From JBAXAM01 sp964213355 (GTDB lineage Bacteria > Pseudomonadota > Gammaproteobacteria > UBA9339): a DNA stretch of 64,000 nucleotides. The stretch lies in assembly GCA_964213355.1 (NCBI GenBank), contig CAXOVY010000030.1, positions 283,731 to 347,730 on the forward strand, written 5' to 3'. Made by a program: the position numbers and the translations under genes. The notes beneath the pieces were generated by a model, which did no database searches, was not told where the DNA came from, and saw only the letters and a program-made list of their open reading frames with translations. This document shows positions 33,689-42,497 of the stretch, one piece after another (position 1 is the stretch's first letter; each line of letters starts with the position of its first letter).

Positions 33689-36600
33689 CTATCGCCGTTA
33701 GGTCTTTCTCATTTTCAGCCTTCTTAGGTTTGTTCTCAATTGCATCTTTTGTCGCATTTGCTAATTCTTTTATTTTGTTGTCTTCTAAAGCTCGTTCTTT
33801 TGCTAATAGTTCATCTAATATACCCAACTGCTCTTTTTGCATAAGCGCAACTTGGTTTATCGTATCGTTTATCTTTGCTTTTACTTCCCCACCAAATCTT
33901 GGCTGTAATAATTTACGCAATTCTTCTAGTTGTACTTCAAATTTTTCTGTAACTTCTTTTTTTAGCGTTGTTATCTCGTCTGCTAATTTATTTAATTCTA
34001 CGGCTTTCTTAACTTCAGGCTTTAAAGCATCTTCAATTTTTTTTCTCTTTGGTTCAATAGTACTCATAAACAGCTCGATCGTACTAAGATGCTTTTTTAT
34101 CTCCCCATCTACATAATATTGATCCTCGATGCGTTGGTTAAATGATGTTAATTCTTTGAGAAAAGCTTCAACTTCTGTACCTGGAATTATTGCAAAATTA
34201 GTAAGCTTGTCGTTAATTTCTGTTAAGAATTCATCGGATAATGCTTTTAATTCGCCGTTTCCCTCTAATTTCGGTTGTAATTTTTTTAACTTATCTAATT
34301 CAGAGCTTAGTCCATTTAAATTGTCTAAATAATACTGGTCAATATTTATTAGCTTTTTTATGTAAATAGATGTAGCGTCTTTTCCGAAAGTCTCTTCGCT
34401 TGTTAAAATTTGTTCTTCTTTGGGCAAGTTTTTATTTATGACGCTTGCTATAAAGGAAATCCCTTCCTCACTGCGAATCGCTCTGCCATATTGTTGAATA
34501 CACTTGATTATCAGGTTTATATCTGGTGGAGAATCGCGTATGGATTTATTTTGTACAAGTACTGTATTTTGTAAATTAGGATTGCTATATCCAGTGCCTA
34601 ATAGCCCATCACTTATGACAAACATCCTTAGCCCTTTTTTTAGTAAGGCTTTTACTATTTGTTCTCTGAGGTTATTTGTTTTTGCCGCTTCTTCTTCTCT
34701 TGCTTTTGCTTGCTCAGGGGTGTCTCCTTCAACAACCTTTGGTTTTTCTAACAGTAGCAATTCTGATGCGCGATTTTCCTTTTGTAACCCATTAATTATT
34801 TCTTTTTGTTGGCTCTTTACAATACTTTCTCGAATTTTATCGATATTTTTTTGCTCATCATTTATGGTTTGTTGAAGTTGTTGAATGTCTGTAGGCTGTA
34901 GGAGTTTGTCGTGTGTTGTTAATGTCTCTTTTGCCTTTCGTATTTTTTCTTCTGATTCACGTATTGTTTTCTGAGCCCCTTCGTTTTTTGTTAGTTCCAA
35001 TTCTTTATTATAATAGTTCACTACAGCACTATAATAATTAATTAATACCGGGGACTCCTCCTTTTCATTTTCATATTCAAAGTTTGCTATGGGTATCTCT
35101 TTTCCTATTTTAACCAATTCTGCATATTTCTCGTCGTCACGTAATAAGGTGTCGATTTCTTCTACATTTGGAGCCAGTTCGCTTTTTACTTCTTGATATT
35201 TTTTTCGTTTTTGTTCGAACTTTATACGTTTTTCTAAGGACTGTTTTTCGTACTCTTTTATTGATGCGTCATCGGGAGGAGCTTGTTTTCTTTCTTCTTT
35301 TAACTTTTCTTCTATTGTTTTTATTTCTGTTAGTATCTCTGTAATTTCTTTAAGTTTTACATATTGTTCTTCATTACCCACTAATGCACTAATTTTTCCT
35401 ACATCCAAGTCTTTTTGATTTTTTAGCTCTTCCAGCTTTTTTTTGTATTCTTCAGATTTTTCTTGATAGGCTTTAAATTCTGCTGTTTTTTTGTCGTAGT
35501 CAATTATTATTTGTTCATCAGGATGAGGCAAATCTACAGTTTTTTTTGTTTTTTCTATTTCTATCAAAATTGCGGTAATTTCTTCATTTTTTTTACTTGA
35601 TGTTTTTTCGTTTTCAAGAATTGTTTTTACTTTTTCTTTGTGTTCTCCAGATAGTTCTTTTTGTTCTAAGCTCTTTTTTTCCTTGAGCGTTTGTTCTTTA
35701 AGATTGCTTAGTGTTATCTCTGTATTTTTTCTGGTTTTCTCAAGCTCTGTAAGTTCTTTCTTATGACTTACAAGCTTTTCTTCATATTCTTGTATTTTTA
35801 GGTTTATTTTTTTTCCTGGAATTGCTGCTTTGGCTAAAGCTTCTATTTCTTCATTTTCTCCAGCGGTAATTTTTTCTTTTAACTTGCTGAAGTTATTTTC
35901 ACTTTCCGTATGTTTTTTTTCAAGCAAGTCGATGCTGTTATTAATTTCCTCTAAGTTTTTTTCATATCCCTTACGTTCTATGTTATGTTCATTTTCACGG
36001 AGCGCACATTGATCGGGATGGTCCCGCATCGCTTTTGCCGAAGCAAGTACGTTGGATATCCACTTAGTTATAGCTTTAGGTCCTGCATTGAAAGTCGTTA
36101 GCGGGATGAGTTTTTGTAAAGAAAGAATCTTTTGTAAGGCTTGTGTGTCTTTATTGCATAGACTATTTAGATCGTATTTTTTTAATAAAGAGTTAACAAT
36201 TTCTTTGTAATCTTTTATTGAATTTTCATACTTCGTATTTTCTTCTTTTTCATGTTCTTCATATTTGGCATCACATTCAGCAATCTTTTTTTCACAGGCT
36301 GTTTTTTTGTCTACAGCTTCTTTGAGTTTTTCATCATAGTTTTGTTTTTCGCTTGTATGTATTTGGCTTATGCCTGCTTCCAGTTCCTTATTGTGTTGCT
36401 TCAGAAATGTTTCACTTTGCGGTTTTGAAAGTGTTTTGATTAATTCTAGTTTTGCAATAGTTCCTGAGACTTCTTGTTGTGCTGCTTGTAGTTTTGTGAT
36501 TTTTTCTTCAGTGGATTTTAGATTGTTTTCGCACTCTATTTCTTCTGTTAGGCTTTGATGTATCAATTTTATCGCTTCTTCATTTTTTCTTAATTCCTTT

Positions 36601-39095
36601 AACTTTTCTTGATTTTTTTCGTACTGTATAACACTTTCTTCATAGTCGTTTTTTATATTAGGAACTGGCTCTATTTTTGGAGTTTGTAAGTGTTTTTCTA
36701 GGGTGCTGGTAGCTTCTCTTATTTCTGTTGCTATTAATTGGTTATTATATATTTTTCTTTCTTCTGTAATTAATTTGTCAAAATCTCCTTTTTTTGCTAG
36801 ATCACGAAATTCTTTTATAACTTTCTCTTCCGTATTTGTATAGTATCCGCACATTTTTCTTATGCGAATATCGGTGTCATGTTCTTTGGCCTCTTTGAAA
36901 TCCCACCTGAATGTAGCTATTAATTTTTCTTTTGCCTTTTCTATACCGCTATTTGTTCTTAAGGCTTTTACATACTTTGATAGGGCATTATATACAGCAG
37001 CAGAGTCATTCTTCAACGAAAACTGCACTCCAGAACGAGCCATATTACTCACAGTACACCCAGATAGGTTCTCGCAAGTAATCTGTTCTTTGAGTTTTTT
37101 ATCAATTTCACTTTGTAAGTTTTTCTCATAAAAGTGCTCAAAACTGGGGTTTTTCATCAGTACTTGAGAAAGCTTCCAATTGTTTTTCTTTTCTTTGTAT
37201 TTATTAAAAGAGCTTGTATATTCCGCATCTAAATCTTCATATTTTTTATTGCGCGCTAACTTTTCCAATTCTTCTCTAGTTAAGAGGGAGGTGTTTAGGC
37301 TAACAATAATGTCAATTTTTATATTGCATTCGATAATTTTTTTCTGAGCTTCTACAATGTTTTCTTCTAATGTATTGTCGGTAAGATTTGCCATTTCCGC
37401 AGTCACAGCTTCTTTTCGTCGATTTAGCCTCTCTATGTCTACGTTTAGTTGTTTTATTTTGCTTGCCTCTCTTCTTAGATCTGGATCATCCGTGTTTGGG
37501 TTTTTGTTTGATTCTTTTAATAGTTGCTGGGTATTTTTTCCAATGTCGGTTTCAATTTTTTTAATTGCACTAATGTTTTCTCGGATAGCTGCCTTTTTGC
37601 TATTTATGGCTTTGTCATTGTTATTGAGCTGTGCCAAATTATCGTGTGACAGGTTTTCATATATTTCTTGGGCAATTATTGGATCATCAGTGAAAATTAA
37701 TCCTTGGACTTGGGAGGCTAATCTGTAGTTTTTTTCTAATTCAGTGTTTGAATATCCCTTCATCTCTGGTTTTATTTCAGTTTCTCTCATTAGCAAATTC
37801 TCAACCGCAGTCTTGCTAAGATCTTCGCTATTTTTTAGGCTGTCTTCGGTAGCTACTGGACGCACCATTTTTTCTTCGTGTTGAGTTCTGTATAGTGAAA
37901 AATCTTCTATTTTGACAGCGCGAGCTTCTAATTCACTTGTAGGCGTTGCTGTTGTATAGAGAGTTATGTTGTTGTTTTCTATACTGTCCAGCGCTTCGCT
38001 CACATTTCTTTTGTTTTCTTTTTCAAAACTTCTTGGAACTAGGGTGTGGGCTTCGTCTATAAATACATGGCGATTTTTTATCACCTTGGCGTATTTGATG
38101 AGCTGCTCATGGGTCATTACAACGTACTTGTGACTCTTCAAAAATTTTTCAACATCAACATCTTCTATATTTTTTGGAAGTTTTACAGTAAGCGGATTTT
38201 TGCTTTTATCTTTATCTTTGATAAAATCATTTGCATCCTTGCACATTTGATCCACTAAAGCATCTGATGGTACTGCGAAAATTCCATCCTCGTACATGAG
38301 GGCTGTTGTAAGAATAACGCCAGTTTTGCCCACTCCGGTTCCAGCTACTATAAGTTGAGTTTCAGACGGTTCTTCTTCGGTTTTTTTGATCAGACCTTCT
38401 TTGGTCATTTCCAAGCCAACTGTTTTTAGCATTAAGTCGGCTTGATAGTTACGGTCTATAAACTGGTCTTTAATAATCTCAACTTTTGTTTCATGGCTAT
38501 ATGCTGATATCAATCCATCTTTTATTTTTACTTCGATAGGTTGATCTTTGTTCAACTCAATTATATGGCGATTGGCATTAGGCCAGTCTGGACGAACGTA
38601 TGCGTTTTTAGCCTCATTCCACTCCTTTTCCCACCAATATTGCGATAATCCTATAATTTTAAATTCTTCCGGTGTATTGTTGGTGCCGGGTATGATTCCG
38701 CTATTTGGATCTTTTTTTATTGTAACTTCTAAAAACCTGCCTTGAACTTCAACAGATATTGTGGCAATGCCGTCTTCATTAAACTCTAACCCTTCTTCTT
38801 TTTTTAGAGCAAGGGTCTTCTCAAGGATGTTGAATATAGACCATATATTATCTACTTCATTGGCATCGTTGTTTTGGAGTTTCTTTAATTTTTCTAAATC
38901 AACTTCATCTGCCTCGGCTAGGAAGCTATAATATTTATCGCGGTTAAGAGAATTTTTCGCTCTTTTTTTAAAGATTTCGTTTGCGGAATTTATGGCACGA
39001 ATTTGTTTTACATAAGCAATGGCTTTTTCTTGTTCTGTACTAAAGTCTTCTTTTGATGTTTCTATTATTTTTTGTGATTTTGTGTTTGGAATCAT
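33048..39095 (-). CDS. Giant SF2-helicase / coiled-coil protein 2 (first segment)
   Basis: It has 2015 residues; GGAGG lies nine bases before the ATG. It parallels giant protein 1: a beta-rich N-terminal region with FIDRNYQADLML as Q-motif; Walker A AGTGVGKTG near 250; DEAH box VFIDEAHTLVP near 347; TTATPT as motif III; LIFTDDPIIAQEIYENL as motif IV; a helical insertion of about 1000 residues, rich in Lys/Glu; motif V GTGYSNPN near 1498; motif VI QQYGRAIRSEEG near 1535; then coiled-coil modules (EIKKHLSTIELF near 1665 and EIEKHLSAIKLF near 1883). It ends KVVDPI at a TAA, but the same frame stays open for another 1441 codons apart from one more TAA. Both helicase lobes are complete. Function is unknown; the split-lobe layout recalls SMC/Rad50 architecture but the ATPase family is different. 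Confidence 0.8.
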   Translation of the reverse strand: MIPNTKSQKIIETSKEDFSTEQEKAIAYVKQIRAINSANEIFKKRAKNSLNRDKYYSFLAEADEVDLEKLKKLQNNDANEVDNIWSIFNILEKTLALKKEEGLEFNEDGIATISVEVQGRFLEVTIKKDPNSGIIPGTNNTPEEFKIIGLSQYWWEKEWNEAKNAYVRPDWPNANRHIIELNKDQPIEVKIKDGLISAYSHETKVEIIKDQFIDRNYQADLMLKTVGLEMTKEGLIKKTEEEPSETQLIVAGTGVGKTGVILTTALMYEDGIFAVPSDALVDQMCKDANDFIKDKDKSKNPLTVKLPKNIEDVDVEKFLKSHKYVVMTHEQLIKYAKVIKNRHVFIDEAHTLVPRSFEKENKRNVSEALDSIENNNITLYTTATPTSELEARAVKIEDFSLYRTQHEEKMVRPVATEDSLKNSEDLSKTAVENLLMRETEIKPEMKGYSNTELEKNYRLASQVQGLIFTDDPIIAQEIYENLSHDNLAQLNNNDKAINSKKAAIRENISAIKKIETDIGKNTQQLLKESNKNPNTDDPDLRREASKIKQLNVDIERLNRRKEAVTAEMANLTDNTLEENIVEAQKKIIECNIKIDIIVSLNTSLLTREELEKLARNKKYEDLDAEYTSSFNKYKEKKNNWKLSQVLMKNPSFEHFYEKNLQSEIDKKLKEQITCENLSGCTVSNMARSGVQFSLKNDSAAVYNALSKYVKALRTNSGIEKAKEKLIATFRWDFKEAKEHDTDIRIRKMCGYYTNTEEKVIKEFRDLAKKGDFDKLITEERKIYNNQLIATEIREATSTLEKHLQTPKIEPVPNIKNDYEESVIQYEKNQEKLKELRKNEEAIKLIHQSLTEEIECENNLKSTEEKITKLQAAQQEVSGTIAKLELIKTLSKPQSETFLKQHNKELEAGISQIHTSEKQNYDEKLKEAVDKKTACEKKIAECDAKYEEHEKEENTKYENSIKDYKEIVNSLLKKYDLNSLCNKDTQALQKILSLQKLIPLTTFNAGPKAITKWISNVLASAKAMRDHPDQCALRENEHNIERKGYEKNLEEINNSIDLLEKKHTESENNFSKLKEKITAGENEEIEALAKAAIPGKKINLKIQEYEEKLVSHKKELTELEKTRKNTEITLSNLKEQTLKEKKSLEQKELSGEHKEKVKTILENEKTSSKKNEEITAILIEIEKTKKTVDLPHPDEQIIIDYDKKTAEFKAYQEKSEEYKKKLEELKNQKDLDVGKISALVGNEEQYVKLKEITEILTEIKTIEEKLKEERKQAPPDDASIKEYEKQSLEKRIKFEQKRKKYQEVKSELAPNVEEIDTLLRDDEKYAELVKIGKEIPIANFEYENEKEESPVLINYYSAVVNYYNKELELTKNEGAQKTIRESEEKIRKAKETLTTHDKLLQPTDIQQLQQTINDEQKNIDKIRESIVKSQQKEIINGLQKENRASELLLLEKPKVVEGDTPEQAKAREEEAAKTNNLREQIVKALLKKGLRMFVISDGLLGTGYSNPNLQNTVLVQNKSIRDSPPDINLIIKCIQQYGRAIRSEEGISFIASVINKNLPKEEQILTSEETFGKDATSIYIKKLINIDQYYLDNLNGLSSELDKLKKLQPKLEGNGELKALSDEFLTEINDKLTNFAIIPGTEVEAFLKELTSFNQRIEDQYYVDGEIKKHLSTIELFMSTIEPKRKKIEDALKPEVKKAVELNKLADEITTLKKEVTEKFEVQLEELRKLLQPRFGGEVKAKINDTINQVALMQKEQLGILDELLAKERALEDNKIKELANATKDAIENKPKKAENEKDLTAIELDELVIKIQDSEKKISDLQKQRKEFEGTRKIEARAADMRQLIEEVDGLEQKALLEMHNEQIRLAELAKTIRLKDKDVKAEIEKHLSAIKLFIEKNIEPKIQEIKDTLKSGIKNVIELNKLAGEIKALGETVNKNFNDQLEGLRKLLVPLNLDAGVRTSVEAAIENVKNMQTEQLKALDSGEKDLRELAKAQGIEDQRVMDLIAANNKVVDPI

Positions 39096-39190
39096 ATCAA
39101 TAATCCTCCGTGCTATTTGCTTTTTGTCGCAATCCCAATTGCTCTTTTAATAAATGACGATTTTGATTTTGAGGGTAGTACAAAAGATTA

Positions 39191-39216
39191 GTAGCCGCAG
39201 GGCCGCCTGCGGCTAC
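39191..39216 (-). terminator. Hairpin downstream of the glycine-cleavage operon
   Basis: A perfect 11-bp stem (GTAGCCGCAGG / CCTGCGGCTAC) with a 4-base loop lies 38 bp past the gcvPB stop. On the minus strand it is followed by TAATCTTTTG, a weak T-tract. It is the best terminator candidate for the fhs-gcv operon and would insulate the giant gene downstream. Confidence 0.5.
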
Positions 39217-39253
39217 CGGCTTGCTACCGACACAGTATTTTACCGCATCTTAC

Positions 39254-40702
39254 TTATGGTTGCCACACAAAGTTCATGTCTTTAGCTGCCTTTACATCAT
39301 CAAGACGCTTGACTGGCATTGTGTATGGTGCGTTCTTAACCAGATCAGGATTGGTTTTTGCTTCGGCTAAAATTTTTGCCATTACTTCGGCAAACGCATC
39401 CATTTCTTGCTTGCTTTCGGTTTCGGTTGGTTCGATTAATAGACATTCGGGAACGAGCATGGGGAAATAAGTGGTTGGTGCATGAAAACCATAATCAAGT
39501 AAACGTTTACCAAAATCTTTGGCGGAAACACCAAAGTCTTTGTTTTCCTGTTTTAGTGTCACAATAAATTCATGTGAAGCGCGACGTTCGGGGTAGGGCA
39601 CCGCAAACCCAAGCTTTTGCAAAACCTTCATCAAATAATTGGCGTTCAACGTTGCATACTCACCGACGCGCACAAGTCCAGCAGCTCCGAGCAATCTAAT
39701 ATAAATATAGGCACGTAGCATAATTCCAGCATTGCCGGCAAACGCTGAAAGCCTGCCAATAGTTTGTGGACTATCTTTTTCTGTAAACCAAATATACTTG
39801 TCGTCGTTTTTAGCAATAATGGGTATCGGCAAGAATGGTAACAAAGTATTGTTTACAGCAACTGGTCCAGAACCGGGTCCACCGCCGCCATGCGGCGTAC
39901 CAAAGGTTTTGTGTAGGTTCATATGCATTACATCAAAACCCATATCTCCTGGACGAGCCTTACCTAAAATTGCATTGAGATTAGCACCATCGTAATAGAG
40001 CAGGCCACCGGCATCATGTATAATTTTGGCAATGTCTTTGATTTTTCTTTCAAATACTCCAAGGGTTGACGGGTTAGTTAGCATGATTCCAGCAGTTTGG
40101 GGTCCAACAGCTTTTTTTAAAGCTTCGAGATCGACATCGCCATCGGGTAAGGTTGGAATTTGATGCACGATATAATCGCACATTGCAGCTGAAGCTGGAT
40201 TAGTGCCATGAGCTGCATCGGGAATAATAATTTCCGTCCGAGCCACGTCGCCGCGTGCTTTGTGATAAGCATAAATCATTTCAACACCAGCAAACTCACC
40301 ATTTGCTCCCGCACTTGGCGTGAGCGACACTCCTTGAAAGCCCGTTATATCTTTTAGGTATTCTTGCAGCTCATACATACATTGCATAAATCCCTGGCTC
40401 GATTCTTCTAGCGTATAAGGATGATGATTAACAAAACCATTTACACCCGCTAAATTCTGCAAGATATGAGGATTATATTTCATCGTGCAGGAACCAAGAG
40501 GATAGAAATGCGTATCGACGGAAAAATTTTTCTGCGATAAACGTGTATAATGCCGAACCACCTCGAGCTCAGAAACTTCTGGTAAAAGGGGGGGTGTTTC
40601 GCGCAAAAACTTTGTCGCAATATTTGTTTTTGCCGATTGTTTTGGGGCGAGCGCAGAGGCTCTGCGCCCCTTGCAGGATTTTTCAAAAATTAATTTTGTC
40701 AT
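39254..40702 (-). CDS. gcvPB: Glycine dehydrogenase (decarboxylating) subunit 2
   Basis: The PLP-binding half of the two-subunit P-protein of the glycine cleavage system. With subunit 1 it decarboxylates glycine and passes the aminomethyl group to the lipoyl arm of GcvH. The PLP lysine lies in MNLHKTFGTPHGGGGPG near residue 270; FEKSCKGRRAS and HYTRLSQKNFSVDTHFYPLG are typical of the N-terminus. It has 482 residues. The start overlaps the gcvPA stop as ATGA. The split P-protein form is common in anaerobes and differs from the single-chain GcvP of E. coli. Confidence 0.95.
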   Translation of the reverse strand: MTKLIFEKSCKGRRASALAPKQSAKTNIATKFLRETPPLLPEVSELEVVRHYTRLSQKNFSVDTHFYPLGSCTMKYNPHILQNLAGVNGFVNHHPYTLEESSQGFMQCMYELQEYLKDITGFQGVSLTPSAGANGEFAGVEMIYAYHKARGDVARTEIIIPDAAHGTNPASAAMCDYIVHQIPTLPDGDVDLEALKKAVGPQTAGIMLTNPSTLGVFERKIKDIAKIIHDAGGLLYYDGANLNAILGKARPGDMGFDVMHMNLHKTFGTPHGGGGPGSGPVAVNNTLLPFLPIPIIAKNDDKYIWFTEKDSPQTIGRLSAFAGNAGIMLRAYIYIRLLGAAGLVRVGEYATLNANYLMKVLQKLGFAVPYPERRASHEFIVTLKQENKDFGVSAKDFGKRLLDYGFHAPTTYFPMLVPECLLIEPTETESKQEMDAFAEVMAKILAEAKTNPDLVKNAPYTMPVKRLDDVKAAKDMNFVWQP

Positions 40703-42054
40703 AGTATTTTCTCCAGTTGGTGCGCATAAGTTTCAAGATCTTCTGCTGATTTAGTTTCAGTAGTACAAACGAGCAAACTATTACCAAGCATTGGATACTC
40801 AAAGGTGAGATCAAAACCACCTTGAGTTCCATTGGCCGCCAATTTATGTAAGATTTCCGCTACGGGCTTATGAAAGCGCACTACAAATTCGTGGAAAAAA
40901 GGCCGATTAAATACTGCCTCAACACCCTTTATTTTAAGCAATTTTTCGTATAACAGATTAGCATTAGTGTGGCTAGTTGCCGCAATACGCTGCATGCCTT
41001 CTGCGCCGAGCAAACTCATATAAATTGTTGCACTGGTTGCAAGCAATGCCTGGTTGGAACAGATGTTTGAAGTTGCTTTAGCGCGACGAATGTGTTGTTC
41101 CCGTGCTTGCAGTGTTAGAACAAATCCGGTTTTTTCATCTTTATCTATCGTACGGCCAACAATTCTTCCAGGTAATTGGCGCACATGTTCCTTCTTGGTG
41201 CAAAGATAACCAAAATACGGGCCACCGCAAGAAAGTGGCGCGCCAAGAGGTTGACCTTCTCCCGAAGCAATGTCTGCGCCTTTTTCACCCCAGTTTCCCG
41301 GAGCTTTTAGCAAAGCCATTGCCATTGGGTTAACATTAGCAATAACCAATATTCCATTTTGATGTGCCCAATTTGTTAGTTCATCAACATCTTCCAGAGT
41401 GCCAAAAAAGTTTGGCTGAGAAATTACTAAAGCAGCAACATCTTTACCAGCATATGGTTTAAGCGCATCCAAAGTTATGTGGCCAGCATGAGCATCATAA
41501 GGAATTTTTACCAATTCGAGATTATGCGTTTTGGTAACAGTTTTGATTACCCTGCGATATGCAGGATGAAGCGCGTGCGGCAATAAAACGGTTTTTGCTT
41601 TGGCATTTTTATGCAAACGTATGGCCATCAAAATACTTTCAGCTAAAGCAGAAGCTCCGTCATACATCGAGGCATTAGAAACATCCATCTGCATTAAATG
41701 ACACATCATGCTTTGATATTCATAAATAACTTGCAAAGTACCTTGGCTGGCTTCGGCCTGATAGGGTGTATAAGCAGTCAAAAATTCACCGCGACTAATA
41801 ATATCTGTTACCACTGCGGGGATATGATGCTCATAAGCGCCAGCGCCAATAAAATTTAAGCCCACATGATCTTTGGCAGCACGTTCATTTATTAGTCTAG
41901 TTACTTCAGCTTCAGTCATGCCCTCTGGAATGTTTTTCAACCTCGAAATTTGCAAGTCTTTGGGTATTTCTGAAAATAAAGCATCAATAGAATCGATACC
42001 TATTTGAGCAAGCATTTCTTTCTTATCTTGCTCGGTATGGGGAATATATGGCAT
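40699..42054 (-). CDS. gcvPA: Glycine dehydrogenase (decarboxylating) subunit 1
   Basis: The non-PLP half of the two-subunit P-protein. It has 451 residues, starting MPYIPHTEQDKKEML with AGAGG upstream. Family landmarks: FIGAGAYEHHIPAVV near residue 72, YTPYQAEASQGTLQ, SMYDGASALAE and GEGQPLGAPLSCGGPYFG. It is translationally coupled to gcvPB by a 4-bp overlap and follows gcvH after 36 bp. Confidence 0.95.
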   Translation of the reverse strand: MPYIPHTEQDKKEMLAQIGIDSIDALFSEIPKDLQISRLKNIPEGMTEAEVTRLINERAAKDHVGLNFIGAGAYEHHIPAVVTDIISRGEFLTAYTPYQAEASQGTLQVIYEYQSMMCHLMQMDVSNASMYDGASALAESILMAIRLHKNAKAKTVLLPHALHPAYRRVIKTVTKTHNLELVKIPYDAHAGHITLDALKPYAGKDVAALVISQPNFFGTLEDVDELTNWAHQNGILVIANVNPMAMALLKAPGNWGEKGADIASGEGQPLGAPLSCGGPYFGYLCTKKEHVRQLPGRIVGRTIDKDEKTGFVLTLQAREQHIRRAKATSNICSNQALLATSATIYMSLLGAEGMQRIAATSHTNANLLYEKLLKIKGVEAVFNRPFFHEFVVRFHKPVAEILHKLAANGTQGGFDLTFEYPMLGNSLLVCTTETKSAEDLETYAHQLEKIL

Positions 42055-42090
42055 TTTAACCTCTGTATAATAAAATAAATGTTTTTATTT

Positions 42091-42471
42091 TTAATGAGCG
42101 TTTTCCGCTAAATATACTCCATATGCTTTAATATCCATTAGAGCATCTAGTTCTTTTGGATTAGATAGGCGTATTTTAAATAGCCAGCCTTCTTTTTCTG
42201 GGTCTTTATTTATGATATCTGGAGTGGCGAGTGCAGTGTCGTTTACCGCAATTACTTCGCCGCTAAGTGGAGCATAGACGTCAGATGCTGATTTTACCGA
42301 CTCAACCACTGCGCAATCTTTACCGGTAGCAATCATTTCTCCTATATCTGGCAATTCTACAAACACCATATCACCCAGCGCATGTTGCGCGTGGTCAGTA
42401 ATACCAATGGTAACTGTATCGCCCTCGACACTAACCCACTCGTGAGTTTTGGTAAATTTCATATCAGCCAT
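42091..42471 (-). CDS. gcvH: Glycine cleavage system H protein
   Basis: A lipoyl carrier that shuttles the aminomethyl group between P-, T- and L-proteins. It has 126 residues. The lipoylated lysine lies in VVESVKSASDVYAP near residue 64; KFTKTHEWV and GWLFKIRLSNP are typical. AAGGAG precedes the ATG. Lipoyl attachment enzymes and the L-protein (dihydrolipoyl dehydrogenase) are not in this window. Confidence 0.97.
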   Translation of the reverse strand: MADMKFTKTHEWVSVEGDTVTIGITDHAQHALGDMVFVELPDIGEMIATGKDCAVVESVKSASDVYAPLSGEVIAVNDTALATPDIINKDPEKEGWLFKIRLSNPKELDALMDIKAYGVYLAENAH

Positions 42472-42497
42472 AACATTCTCCTTTTTTAATAAAAAAA

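Noticed and set aside
28722..39095. Reassignment of UAA as a sense codon to explain the two in-frame stops.
   Set aside because: Other complete genes in the window, such as the phosphotransacylase gene, giant gene 1 and apaH, end at TAA in expected places, so UAA works as a stop in this genome.
40637..40670. GC-rich palindrome (GCGCAGAG / CTCTGCGC) in the 5' part of gcvPB, possibly a palindromic element inserted in a gene.
   Set aside because: The encoded residues GRRASALAP belong to the conserved GcvPB N-terminus, so the symmetry arises from normal coding sequence.
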